Below, piece after piece: positions 8,149 through 16,531 of a stretch of 64,000 nt of DNA. This stretch comes from DAOTXS01 sp034433515 (GTDB taxonomy: Bacteria; Chloroflexota; Anaerolineae; UBA4142), in contig DAOUAL010000102.1 in the NCBI GenBank assembly GCA_034433515.1, forward strand, positions 65,670 through 129,669, read 5' to 3'. The notes under the pieces were generated by a model. The model did no database searches. It was given only the letters and a program-made list of their open reading frames with translations, and was not told the DNA's origin. The translations under genes and the position numbers were made by a program. Positions within the stretch are counted from its first letter, which is position 1. The number at the start of each line of letters is the position of its first letter.

Positions 8149-9024
8149 ATGAAAATTGATGACGTAAAAAACATTGCCGTCATTGGTGCGGGCAATATGG
8201 GACACCAAATCGCGCTGTTGTGTGCAATGCATGGTTTCAAAACCACGTGCACCGATATCAAGCCAGAGATTTTGCAACAAGCGGAAGCGTTCGCAAATTC
8301 CTACTTGCCCGAGCGAGTCAAGAAAGGCAAACTGACCCAGGCGCAAGCCGAGCAAGCGCGGGCGAACATTTCATTCACGCCGAGTCTAGCCCAAGCCGTC
8401 CAAGACGCCGATTACGTCATCGAAGCCGTGGTCGAAGTACTGGAGGTCAAGCGCAAGGTCTTTGCCGATTTGGACAAACTCGCGCCACCACACGCGATCC
8501 TCGCCACCAACAGTTCGTACATCGTCAGTTCGCGCATCGCCGACGTGACGCAACGACCCAGCAAGGTGCTCAACTTGCATTTCTTCAATCCCGCGCTGGT
8601 GATGAAGTTGGTCGAAGTGGTACAAGGTCCACACGTTTCGGACGAGAGCGCGCAGATTTCGCTCGCCTTGTGCGAACGGTTGGAAAAAATTGGCGTGCAC
8701 CTCAAAAAAGAAGTCGAAGGTTTTTTGGTCAATCGTGTTCTGCGTGCCATCATTCGCGAATCGTTGTGGCTGTTGGAAATGGACGTCGCCAGTTATGCAG
8801 ATATTGACCAAGCGCTGATCAACGGCATTGGTTTACCCATGGGCGCGTTCCGCTTGATGGATTTGACCGGCATTGACTTGGCATACATTCGCTCACTGGA
8901 ACGCTTTCGCGAAACCGGCGATCTTGCCGATTTGCCGCCGCCCAGTCTGGTTGAACGCTACGTCAAGGGACACTATGGCCAAAAAACCGGCAAGGGGTGG
9001 TACGATTATTCGGAGAAAAAGTAG
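8149..9024 (+). CDS. 3-hydroxyacyl-CoA (3-hydroxybutyryl-CoA) dehydrogenase, copy 1
   Basis: 291 aa. The Rossmann fold begins at residue 8 with IAVIGAGNMGHQIALLCAMH. The catalytic core has TNSSYIVSS and the His-containing block LHFFNPALVMKLVEVV, giving the His-Glu pair of this family. The C-terminal 3HCDH domain contains VEGFLVNRVLRAIIRE and ends KGWYDYSEKK. The ATG at 8149 follows AGGAGG. It oxidises 3-hydroxyacyl-CoA to 3-ketoacyl-CoA with NAD(P). It lies just ahead of the 4-hydroxybutyryl-CoA dehydratase gene. A second paralog is at 10644. Confidence 0.9.
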   Translation: MKIDDVKNIAVIGAGNMGHQIALLCAMHGFKTTCTDIKPEILQQAEAFANSYLPERVKKGKLTQAQAEQARANISFTPSLAQAVQDADYVIEAVVEVLEVKRKVFADLDKLAPPHAILATNSSYIVSSRIADVTQRPSKVLNLHFFNPALVMKLVEVVQGPHVSDESAQISLALCERLEKIGVHLKKEVEGFLVNRVLRAIIRESLWLLEMDVASYADIDQALINGIGLPMGAFRLMDLTGIDLAYIRSLERFRETGDLADLPPPSLVERYVKGHYGQKTGKGWYDYSEKK

Positions 9025-9058
9025 CACGTGTTCATAGGTTTATGAAAGAAAGGAACAT

Positions 9059-10528
9059 ATGCGCACGAAACAACAATACATCGCCGGGTTGAGCAAGATG
9101 CGCCGCAATCTGTACCTGAACGGCGAAAAGATTGATCGCACTGATGAATTGCTCGAACCCACACTCAACACCATCGGACTCACTTTTGAGTACGCCGAAA
9201 AGCCTGAATACCAAGAGTGGTGTACCGCCACGTCGCATCTCACCGGCGAAAAGATCAATCGTTTTACGCACATTCACCACAGCACCGACGATTTGCACAA
9301 AAAGCAAGACCTGACGCGCATGCTGTGCCAGATCGCTGGCGGCTGCATTCAACGCTGTATGGGCGTGGATGCGGCGAACGCGATTTACAACGCCTCGTAC
9401 GAAGCCGACAAGGCAAACGATGGGGCGACCGAGTATCACAAGAATTTTATCGAATGGTTGAAACGCTTTCAGCGCGAAGATTGGGTGGGCTGTTGCGCAC
9501 AAACCGATGTCAAAGGCGATCGGATGAAACGCCCCTCGCAACAACGCGATCCCGATTTGTACGTTCGCGTCGTGGAGAAAAAGAGCGATGGCATTGTCGT
9601 GCGCGGTGCCAAGGTGCACAATTCCGAAGCCGCCGTCGCCGATGAAATCTTGGTCGTGCCCACACGCGCGCTCTTGCCGGAAGAATCCGCTTGGGCTGTC
9701 GCGTTTGCCATTCCCGGCGATTGGGAGGGGGTCAAGCAAGTCGTCTCGGTTCACAATCTGCGCGAACGCAAATACTTCAAGCGTGGCTTTACGCCCGGCG
9801 CGTGCGATTCGTACACGATCTTTGAGGATGCCTTTATCCCTTGGGAGCGCGTCTTTTTGTGCGGTGAAACGTTGCACGGTGGTGCGTGCGCGTTGTTGTT
9901 CGCGCTGTTCCATCGTCATTCGTACTCCGGCTGCAAGCCAGCGATGGGGGATTTGATGCTGGGCGCGGTCGCGCTCGCGGCGGAATACAACGGCATCGCC
10001 AAAGCCGCGCACGTGCGCGACAAGTTGGCAGAGATCATTCGCGTCAGCGAGTTGGGCTATGCGGCTGGGTTCACCGCATCGGCGTTGGGCAAGCCGGAAG
10101 TGTACGTGCCGGGCATCGGCTTTGTGCCGTACGGACCGGGCAGTTACATTCCACATTCGATTTATGCGAACGTGGGGCGCGCGCTCACCGGCGAAGCGGT
10201 CTTTCATGAAGCAGAAATTCTCTGCGATGTCTCTGGCGGCATCCCAGCCACATTTCCGTACGAAGGCGATTTTGTCAATCCGGAAACCAAGGATTTGTTA
10301 AACAAGTACATTAGGCGCAATCCCGACATTCCACCGGAAGACGCCGCACAGTTGTGGCGCTACATCGGCGATGTGTTGTGTTCAGCAACGGCGGGCGTGC
10401 ATCTCTTTGGTGCGTATCATGGCGGCGGCTCGCCGATTATGGAGAACATTGCGATCACGACGCAGTACGACATCGAAGCGCGGAAAAAGATGGTAAAGCG
10501 ATTGGCAGGGATTCCGGAGCGAGATTAA
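9059..10528 (+). CDS. abfD: 4-hydroxybutyryl-CoA dehydratase / vinylacetyl-CoA isomerase family, copy 1
   Basis: 489 aa, the HpaB-like flavoprotein family with a [4Fe-4S] cluster. Three Cys and one His that bind the cluster in the Clostridium aminobutyricum enzyme are in place by spacing: Cys96 and Cys100 (GGCIQRCMG), then His285 and Cys292 (FHRHSYSGCKP). Other family blocks are AQTDVKGDRMKRPSQQ, FEDAFIPWERVFLCGE and FGAYHGGGSP. The known reaction converts 4-hydroxybutyryl-CoA to crotonyl-CoA by a radical mechanism, and length is normal (about 490). The ATG at 9059 follows GAAAGGAAC. Its neighbours supply every later step to acetyl-CoA. A diverged paralog is at 15014. Confidence 0.88.
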   Translation: MRTKQQYIAGLSKMRRNLYLNGEKIDRTDELLEPTLNTIGLTFEYAEKPEYQEWCTATSHLTGEKINRFTHIHHSTDDLHKKQDLTRMLCQIAGGCIQRCMGVDAANAIYNASYEADKANDGATEYHKNFIEWLKRFQREDWVGCCAQTDVKGDRMKRPSQQRDPDLYVRVVEKKSDGIVVRGAKVHNSEAAVADEILVVPTRALLPEESAWAVAFAIPGDWEGVKQVVSVHNLRERKYFKRGFTPGACDSYTIFEDAFIPWERVFLCGETLHGGACALLFALFHRHSYSGCKPAMGDLMLGAVALAAEYNGIAKAAHVRDKLAEIIRVSELGYAAGFTASALGKPEVYVPGIGFVPYGPGSYIPHSIYANVGRALTGEAVFHEAEILCDVSGGIPATFPYEGDFVNPETKDLLNKYIRRNPDIPPEDAAQLWRYIGDVLCSATAGVHLFGAYHGGGSPIMENIAITTQYDIEARKKMVKRLAGIPERD

Positions 10529-10534
10529 CTTGGG

Positions 10535-10628
10535 TGTCATTGCGAGCTGCACAGCGGCGAAGCAATCCCCAACGAGCCGATTGGACGCGCACACGGCTTC
10601 GTTGCAGAAACCGCACCTCGCAATGACA
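10535..10628. repeat. Small palindromic intergenic element, copy 2 (12-bp perfect terminal inverted repeats)
   Basis: TGTCATTGCGAG at 10535-10546 is matched exactly by its reverse complement CTCGCAATGACA at 10617-10628, giving a 94-bp non-coding element. It contains GCGAAGCAATCCCC, shared with the element at 2149-2232. It fills the space between the dehydratase stop and the next gene, whose GGGAGAAGGGA ribosome site starts just after it. A decayed end (GTCGCAATGAC) may remain near 14981-14991. Confidence 0.7.
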
Positions 10629-10643
10629 CGGCGGGAGAAGGGA

Positions 10644-11507
10644 ATGGAACGCGTACTAGTCGTCGGCGCCGGCTTTATGGGCACCGGCATTGCGCAAGTG
10701 TGCGCTCAAGCCGGGTATCCAGTCAACCTGATGGACATTGCTCCATCAGCGCTCGAGCACGCAATCAAGGAAATAACTTGGTCGGTTGAAAAATTATCGG
10801 CGAAAGGCATGCTCACAGAATCGCCCCCACAAGTACTCGCACGGATTTCCATCGAAAAAGATTTGACGTGCGCTCAACAAGCCGCTTGGGTCATCGAAGC
10901 GGCGGTGGAAGAAGAGCCCGTCAAGCGCGACATCTTTCGTGAACTTGACCGCGTTACACGACCAGAGACCCTGCTTGCCACCAACACATCGTCCATTCCG
11001 ATCACGCGTCTCGCCGCGAGCACCACGCATCCTGAACGCGTCTTGGGGTTGCATTTCTTTGGTCCCGTACCGTTGATGCGTTTGGTCGAAGTGATCAAAG
11101 GCGAACAGACGAGTTCGGAAATTTTTGAGCGTGGCGTGGCATTTGTGCAATCGTTGGGCAAAACGCCGCTGCGCGTGCAACGCGACGTGCCCGGCTTTGT
11201 GATGAATCGGATTTTTTCTGCCGCGTTCCGCGAAGCCATCGCCTTGGTCGAGCAAGGCATCGCAACGGTGGAAGAGATTGACCTGGGTATGCGGCTGGGT
11301 TATGGTTGGAGTGCGGGACCGTTTGAAATCGCCGATCTGGCGGGATTGGATACGGTAGCACGCGTAGGCAAAAGTTTGCAAGCGTTAGGCGCGGATCATT
11401 TGGCTCACCAATCGCAATTGATCGAGCAAATGATTGCCGCCGGAAAACTAGGTCGCAAAGCGGGACAAGGTTTTTATCGTTATTCAGCGGAAGGGAAACG
11501 CATCTAG
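10644..11507 (+). CDS. 3-hydroxyacyl-CoA (3-hydroxybutyryl-CoA) dehydrogenase, copy 2
   Basis: 287 aa. The N-terminal Rossmann motif is VLVVGAGFMGTGIAQVCAQA. The catalytic segment NTSSIPITRLAA and the His/Glu block LGLHFFGPVPLMRLVEVIKG follow, then the C-terminal domain DVPGFVMNRIFSAAFREAI and RLGYGWSAGPFEIADLAG. The frame is open 114 nt upstream, but that part is the palindromic element at 10535-10628, so the ATG at 10644 is the start. It differs clearly from the copy at 8149, so the two are old paralogs rather than a recent duplication and may serve different chain lengths or the two dehydratase routes. Confidence 0.9.
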   Translation: MERVLVVGAGFMGTGIAQVCAQAGYPVNLMDIAPSALEHAIKEITWSVEKLSAKGMLTESPPQVLARISIEKDLTCAQQAAWVIEAAVEEEPVKRDIFRELDRVTRPETLLATNTSSIPITRLAASTTHPERVLGLHFFGPVPLMRLVEVIKGEQTSSEIFERGVAFVQSLGKTPLRVQRDVPGFVMNRIFSAAFREAIALVEQGIATVEEIDLGMRLGYGWSAGPFEIADLAGLDTVARVGKSLQALGADHLAHQSQLIEQMIAAGKLGRKAGQGFYRYSAEGKRI

Positions 11508-11558
11508 TTCACCGGGCGCGCTTGCGTGATGAATCGCGCACTGCAAACTGGAGAAAAA

Positions 11559-12761
11559 ATGCGTGAGGTAGTTATTGCGGGTTATCTGCGAACGGCTCAA
11601 TCGCGCTCACGTCCCAACGAACCTGCGCGCGATTGGTTTGGACAAATTCGAGCGGATGAATTGTTGGCGCGCCTTTTGCCGGAACTCATCCAACGCACCG
11701 GCATCAACGCCGAAGCGATTGACGATTTTATCGTCGGTTCGGCAAGAGGTGTGGCGGAGCAGTGGAGTTACGGTGGTCGCCTGCCGATCTTTCTTGCGAA
11801 TCTGCCACACACGATTGCCGCGAAATTCGTTGACCAACAATGCGGCTCGGCGATGGCGGGGATTCACATCGGCTTTATGGAGATTGCAATGGAATTCGCC
11901 GATATTGTGATGGTCGGCGGAATGGAACATATGACGCGCGTGCCGATGGGTCCAACGCTGCGTGAAAAAGGCATCATTGTAACCAATCCACGTTTGACAA
12001 GCGATCCAATTTATCAGCACTGGGATATAACAACGGCGATGAATATGGGGCTCACTGCCGAAAAACTTTTTGCGCAGACCGGGTTTACACGTGAAGACCT
12101 GGATCGCTGGGGGGCACGTTCGCATCAACTCGCCACGCGCGCATACAAGGAAGGATTCTTCAAAGACGAAATCCTGCCGATAGAAGTCGAACAAGCCGAT
12201 GGCAAGAAAATGATCGTGGATCGCGATCAATCGGTGCGCGAGGATGCGACGGTCGAAGGAATGCGCGATCTCAAACCAGCGTTCAAACCGGACGGCGTGA
12301 TCACCGCCGGCAATTCTTCGCCCCTGAATGCGGGCGCAACCGCGATGATTCTGATGTCAAAGGAGGTCGCCAAGGAAAAAGGGATCCAGCCGCTGGCAAC
12401 CATTCGCTCCCTTGGTTTTGCCGGCGTTGACCCGACGATTATGGGTGTGGGACCCGTACCCGCAAGTCGCAAAGCGTTGGCAAAAGCCGGGTTGCAAGTG
12501 AGCGATATTGATTATTGGGAAATCAACGAAGCGTTTTGCATCGTCGTGCTGCATTGCATCAAGGAACTAGGCATCCATCCTGATCGCGTGAATGTGATGG
12601 GCGGCGGCACCGCGATTGGACATCCGCTGGGCGCGACCGGCATTCGTCTGGTGGGAACACTTGCACGCATCCTTCAAGTCAAAGGAGGACGCTACGGCTT
12701 GGCAACTGCCTGCGTCGGCGGCGGACAGGGTGTGGCAACCATTATCGAACGAGAAATGTGA
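11559..12761 (+). CDS. Thiolase (acetyl-CoA acetyltransferase)
   Basis: 400 aa. The acyl-accepting Cys is Cys95 in DQQCGSAMAG. The His block GGGTAIGHPLGATGIR and the second Cys in TACVGGGQG lie near the C-terminus, so all three catalytic groups are present. The ATG at 11559 follows CTGGAG; an ATG at 11526 gives 11 extra non-conserved residues. It would cleave acetoacetyl-CoA with CoA into two acetyl-CoA, or run in reverse. A second thiolase gene further along (16532) is truncated, so this is the only intact one in the cluster. Confidence 0.92.
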   Translation: MREVVIAGYLRTAQSRSRPNEPARDWFGQIRADELLARLLPELIQRTGINAEAIDDFIVGSARGVAEQWSYGGRLPIFLANLPHTIAAKFVDQQCGSAMAGIHIGFMEIAMEFADIVMVGGMEHMTRVPMGPTLREKGIIVTNPRLTSDPIYQHWDITTAMNMGLTAEKLFAQTGFTREDLDRWGARSHQLATRAYKEGFFKDEILPIEVEQADGKKMIVDRDQSVREDATVEGMRDLKPAFKPDGVITAGNSSPLNAGATAMILMSKEVAKEKGIQPLATIRSLGFAGVDPTIMGVGPVPASRKALAKAGLQVSDIDYWEINEAFCIVVLHCIKELGIHPDRVNVMGGGTAIGHPLGATGIRLVGTLARILQVKGGRYGLATACVGGGQGVATIIEREM

Positions 12762-12762
12762 C

Positions 12763-12940
12763 GAGTTGCTCATTCGCCATTGATGCACCAACGGTCGGAT
12801 GAAAATGGACCACGCGTCGGACAAATTTCAAATTTGTCCCACATTTTCGGGGGAGTTGCTCATTCGCCGTTGGCGCGCACCCGTAGGCAGATAAAAAATG
12901 AAACGCGTCGGACAAATTTCAAATTTGTCCCACATTTTCG
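12763..12940. repeat. Tandem duplication of about 90 bp in the intergenic leader
   Basis: GAGTTGCTCATTCGCC occurs at 12763 and 12853, and a 38-bp identical block at 12812-12849 and 12903-12940, so a unit of about 90 bp is present twice. The block includes the palindrome GGACAAATTTCAAATTTGTC. The second copy ends directly before the AAGGAGG of the hydrolase gene, and the first ends in a similar GGGGGAG. The middle part of the units has diverged. Confidence 0.75.
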
Positions 12941-12951
12941 AAGGAGGAAAC

Positions 12952-13749
12952 ATGCCTACCACACAAGTTGGATTGCACACGGTGTACTATGACGACTATG
13001 GCGCGGGTCATCCGCTGATTCTCATCAGCGGGTTGGGAAGCACGCGCTTGGGATGGTGGAAACAGATCGAGCCGTTCTCGAAAAAATTCCGCGTCATCAC
13101 CCCGGACAATCGCGATGCGGGCGATAGTGCGCTCGGCACCGGTCCGTACACGATTGCCGATATGGCAGAGGATGTCGCCGGCGTCATCAAAAATCTGAAC
13201 CTGGGTCGCGCGCACATCTGCGGCATTTCGATGGGCGGGATGATTGCGCAAGAGTTGGCGATTCGTCATCCCGATCTCGTGGACAAATTGGTGCTGGTGG
13301 CAACCACGGCAGGGGGACCGACCGCGGTGAACGCCAAACCGGAAATCGCGGCATTGCTGATGCGCACGGATGATGACATCGAGACGCGCGTGCGGAGAAC
13401 GTTCACGACGATTGCCGGGGCAGGATATATGGCCGCACATCCCCAAGACCTCGATCAGATCGTCCAGCACGCGCTTGCCAAGCCAATGTCACTCGAATCG
13501 TATCAGCGGCAATTGGGCGCATGTATGATTCATTTCCAAATGGGGACGGCGAATCGTCTCGCGCAAATCACCGCACCAACGCTCGTCATTCACGGCGATG
13601 ACGATCCGCTCATTCCGTATCCGAACGGAGAATTGCTTGCTGAACATATCCCGGGCGCACGCCTGTCCACGTATCCCGGGGTCGGTCACCTTGTACCGAT
13701 TGAGGCAGCCGAGTGCTTTAATCGCGAAGTGATCGAGTTTTTGGAATAG
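12952..13749 (+). CDS. Alpha/beta hydrolase
   Basis: 265 aa, cytoplasmic. The nucleophile elbow is GISMGG with Ser93, the acid is in VIHGDDDPLIP near residue 224 and the His is in GVGHLVPIEA near 246, completing a catalytic triad. The oxyanion segment LISGLGSTRLGWW is near residue 25. The start at 12952 follows AAGGAGG; an upstream ATG (12898) lies in the duplicated leader. It belongs to the broad esterase/lactonase group (3-oxoadipate enol-lactonase-like). In this cluster it could open a lactone such as gamma-butyrolactone or hydrolyse a CoA ester. This is inference only. Confidence 0.85.
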   Translation: MPTTQVGLHTVYYDDYGAGHPLILISGLGSTRLGWWKQIEPFSKKFRVITPDNRDAGDSALGTGPYTIADMAEDVAGVIKNLNLGRAHICGISMGGMIAQELAIRHPDLVDKLVLVATTAGGPTAVNAKPEIAALLMRTDDDIETRVRRTFTTIAGAGYMAAHPQDLDQIVQHALAKPMSLESYQRQLGACMIHFQMGTANRLAQITAPTLVIHGDDDPLIPYPNGELLAEHIPGARLSTYPGVGHLVPIEAAECFNREVIEFLE

Positions 13750-13752
13750 CCC

Positions 13753-13786
13753 AGACCGCGCCGGTTTCCCAAAACCTGACCGGTCT
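13753..13786. repeat. Dispersed palindrome, AGACC...GGTCT
   Basis: A 34-bp imperfect palindrome starting AGACCGCGCCGGTTT and ending ACCTGACCGGTCT, just after the hydrolase stop. On the minus strand it matches the core of the element at 5692-5719. It may act as a processing or weak termination hairpin between the hydrolase and the acyl-CoA dehydrogenase. Confidence 0.5.
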
Positions 13787-13813
13787 TCAAATCTTTTGGA
13801 GGCAAAATCAAAA

Positions 13814-14953
13814 ATGGTAGATTTCAAATTGACCGAAGAACAAAAGCGACTGCGTGAGCTCGCGCGCGAATTTGCACAGAAGGAAATCGTGCCGGTCGCC
13901 GCCGAATTGGATCGCGAACAAAAATTCTCGCAAGAGATCGTGGACAAGTATTTCAAGATCGGCTTGCTGCATGGCGCGGTGCCAGAGGAATACGGCGGTG
14001 GCGGGTTGAGCAGTCTCGATAGTTGCATTGTTGCCGAAGAGTTGGGAGCGGCATGCGCGGGCGTGGCATCGTACCTGGGTGCGAATCATTTGGGCTTGAC
14101 GCCGCTCTTGATCGCGGGTAGTCCAGAATTGAAAAAGGAACTCTTGACCAAGCACTGTGCGGGACCCAACTTGGCGGCATTTTGTTTGACGGAGCCAGGC
14201 GCGGGTTCGGATGTTGCTTCGATGCGCTCCACCGCTCGACTCGACGGCGATGAATGGGTCATCCAAGGCACCAAACATTTCATCACGAATGGCGGCGTTG
14301 CCAGTTTGTATTCCGTCTTTGCGAGCGAGGACTTGAGTGCGGGGCATCGCGGGATTTCATGTTTTATGGTCCCGGCAGACACCCCTGGCATTTCGCGCGG
14401 CAAGAAAGAAGACAAGATGGGTCAGCGCGCTGCGGACACGCGCGAAGTGATTTTTGAAAATGTGCGTGTGCCGGCACGCTACCGGCTGGGCAAAGGACGC
14501 GATGGGTTCAAGATCGCGATGATGACGCTCGATGATTCGCGCGCGGGTGTGGGCGCGGCGGCAGTGGGAATTGCGCGTGCCGCGCTTGAAGCGGCAATTG
14601 CGTACGCAAAACAGCGGGTACAGTTTGGCAAACCGATCGCCGAGTTGCAGGGCATTCAGTTCATGCTCGCCGATATGGCCATGCGCGTCGAAGCGGCGCG
14701 GTTGCTGGTTTGGCAAGCGGCGTATCTCCACGACCAAGGTTTGCGCAACACCAAAGAATCGGCGATTGCCAAATGTTTTGCCGGCGATACCGCGATGCAA
14801 GTCGCCACCGATGCCGTCCAAGTGCTGGGCGGCTATGGGTATATGAAGGATTACCCGGTCGAAAAATATATGCGCGATGCCAAACTGCATCAAATTTACG
14901 AAGGCACGAACCAGATTCAACGCTTGGTCATTGCCAACGAATTGTTGCGCTAA
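13814..14953 (+). CDS. Acyl-CoA dehydrogenase
   Basis: 379 aa FAD flavoprotein, likely a homotetramer that hands electrons to ETF. The N-terminal helical domain is followed by the FAD/substrate block FCLTEPGAGSDVASM near residue 122, then QFGKPIAELQGIQFMLADMA near 270. The catalytic Glu is in QIYEGTNQIQR near residue 362. Length is that of short-chain enzymes. The ATG at 13814 lies 12 nt after TTGGAGG; an ATG at 13796 would overlap that site. In this cluster it could oxidise butyryl-CoA to crotonyl-CoA or, coupled to a reductant, reduce it. Electron transfer flavoprotein genes are not in the window. Confidence 0.92.
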   Translation: MVDFKLTEEQKRLRELAREFAQKEIVPVAAELDREQKFSQEIVDKYFKIGLLHGAVPEEYGGGGLSSLDSCIVAEELGAACAGVASYLGANHLGLTPLLIAGSPELKKELLTKHCAGPNLAAFCLTEPGAGSDVASMRSTARLDGDEWVIQGTKHFITNGGVASLYSVFASEDLSAGHRGISCFMVPADTPGISRGKKEDKMGQRAADTREVIFENVRVPARYRLGKGRDGFKIAMMTLDDSRAGVGAAAVGIARAALEAAIAYAKQRVQFGKPIAELQGIQFMLADMAMRVEAARLLVWQAAYLHDQGLRNTKESAIAKCFAGDTAMQVATDAVQVLGGYGYMKDYPVEKYMRDAKLHQIYEGTNQIQRLVIANELLR

Positions 14954-15013
14954 TCGCAGCCCCGATCCTTGCGCGCGTACGTCGCAATGACTGCGGCGGA
15001 AAAGAGAGTCCGT

Positions 15014-16522
15014 ATGAAAACTGCTCAAGAGTTTGTTACTAGCGTGCGCGGACTGGCATCCCAGGTTTACGTGCTGGGTGACCCCGTTGCCGATCCGCTC
15101 ACGCATCCCATCCTGCGTCCCAGTCTCAACGCCCTCGCGATGACGTATCAACTCGCGCACGATGATTCTGCAATCGCTTTGATGCAAACGCGCTCCTCGC
15201 TCGATGGACGCCCGATCAACTGTTTCACCAGCATTCATCGGAGTCCCGAGGATTTGGTACGCAAGGTGCAAGCGCTACGACGTTTGGGACAGGAGACCGG
15301 CACGTGCTTTCAACGCTGTGTGGGCTGGGATGCGCTGAATGCGCTTTACAGCACCACGTTTGAGATAGATCAAGCCAAAGGCACCTCGTACCACAAACGT
15401 TTCTTGGATTATCTCAAGTCCGTGCAAGAAAACGATTGGGTGCTGAACGGCGCGATGACCGATGTGAAGGGGGATCGCAGTAAACGCCCCTCCGAGCAAG
15501 CCGACCCGGATTTGTTCGTCCACGTCGTCGAGCGGCAACGTAATGGTATCATCGTGCGCGGCGCCAAAGCGCATCAGACCGGTGCTGTCTTTTCGCACGA
15601 AATCGTCGTAATGCCCACGCTCGCGTTGCGGAGTTCAGAAAGCGATTACGCGCTCGCCTTTGCGATTCCGGTCAATACGCCCGGCGTGATCCATATCGTT
15701 GGGCGCCAAGCGTCCGATACGCGCAAACTCGAAGGGACCACGTTCGATGTGGGCAACGTGCGCTTTGGCGGACACGAAGTGTTAGTGATCTTGGATAACG
15801 TCTTTGTGCCCTGGGAGCGCGTCTTTATGTGCGGCGAGTACGAATTCGCCGGGATGCTCGTGGAACGCTTTGCCGGCTATCATCGGCAAAGTTACGGCGG
15901 GTGCAAAGCCGGCGTGGGCGATGTGCTCATCGGCGCGACGGCGACGGCAGCGGAGTATGCTGGCGTGGCGGAGGCGGCACACGTCAAGCGCAAGATCGGC
16001 GAGATGATTCATCTCAACGAGACGCTCTATGCCTGCGGCATTGCGTGTTCGCATTTGAGCCAGCCCACCGCTTCGGGAGTCTATCTGGTAGATTTGTTGC
16101 TCGCGAATGTCTGCAAGCAAAATGTAACGCGCTTTCCGTACGAAATCGCCCGCCTCGCCGAAGACATTGCCGGCGGCTTGATGGTCACGATGCCCTCGAA
16201 AAAAGATTGGGACAATCCGCGCCTGCGACCGTACATCGAAAAATATCTCAAGGGCGTTGCTGAGGTGCCGACTGAGGATCGTCTGCGCATCTTGCGTCTC
16301 ATCGAAAATTTCACGCTAGGCACGGCTGCCGTCGCGTATCGCACCGAATCCATGCACGGCGCGGGTTCGCCGGAAGCCCAAGTGATCATGATCGCACGGC
16401 AAAGCAATCTGGCGCAGAAAAAAGAATGGGCGAAAAAATTGGCAGGGATTATTCCCGACTGGGATGACGTGCGCGGGTGGCTCGCCAAAGAAATGGCAGA
16501 GACTCAAGCATCGTTGAATTGA
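15014..16522 (+). CDS. 4-hydroxybutyryl-CoA dehydratase family protein, copy 2
   Basis: 502 aa. The same family as the protein at 9059 but clearly diverged. The four [4Fe-4S] ligand positions are kept: Cys98 and Cys102 (GTCFQRCVG), His290 and Cys297 (YHRQSYGGCKAG). MTDVKGDRSKRPSEQ and NVFVPWERVFMCGEYEF also match. The C-terminal part (from about residue 380) differs most and carries a 12-residue tail. The ATG at 15014 was chosen over an ATG at 14969 because the family N-terminus begins here. It may act on another hydroxyacyl-CoA, or as a vinylacetyl-CoA isomerase. It is followed by a broken thiolase gene, so it may once have headed its own transcription unit. Confidence 0.85.
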   Translation: MKTAQEFVTSVRGLASQVYVLGDPVADPLTHPILRPSLNALAMTYQLAHDDSAIALMQTRSSLDGRPINCFTSIHRSPEDLVRKVQALRRLGQETGTCFQRCVGWDALNALYSTTFEIDQAKGTSYHKRFLDYLKSVQENDWVLNGAMTDVKGDRSKRPSEQADPDLFVHVVERQRNGIIVRGAKAHQTGAVFSHEIVVMPTLALRSSESDYALAFAIPVNTPGVIHIVGRQASDTRKLEGTTFDVGNVRFGGHEVLVILDNVFVPWERVFMCGEYEFAGMLVERFAGYHRQSYGGCKAGVGDVLIGATATAAEYAGVAEAAHVKRKIGEMIHLNETLYACGIACSHLSQPTASGVYLVDLLLANVCKQNVTRFPYEIARLAEDIAGGLMVTMPSKKDWDNPRLRPYIEKYLKGVAEVPTEDRLRILRLIENFTLGTAAVAYRTESMHGAGSPEAQVIMIARQSNLAQKKEWAKKLAGIIPDWDDVRGWLAKEMAETQASLN

Positions 16523-16531
16523 GAGACCCAG

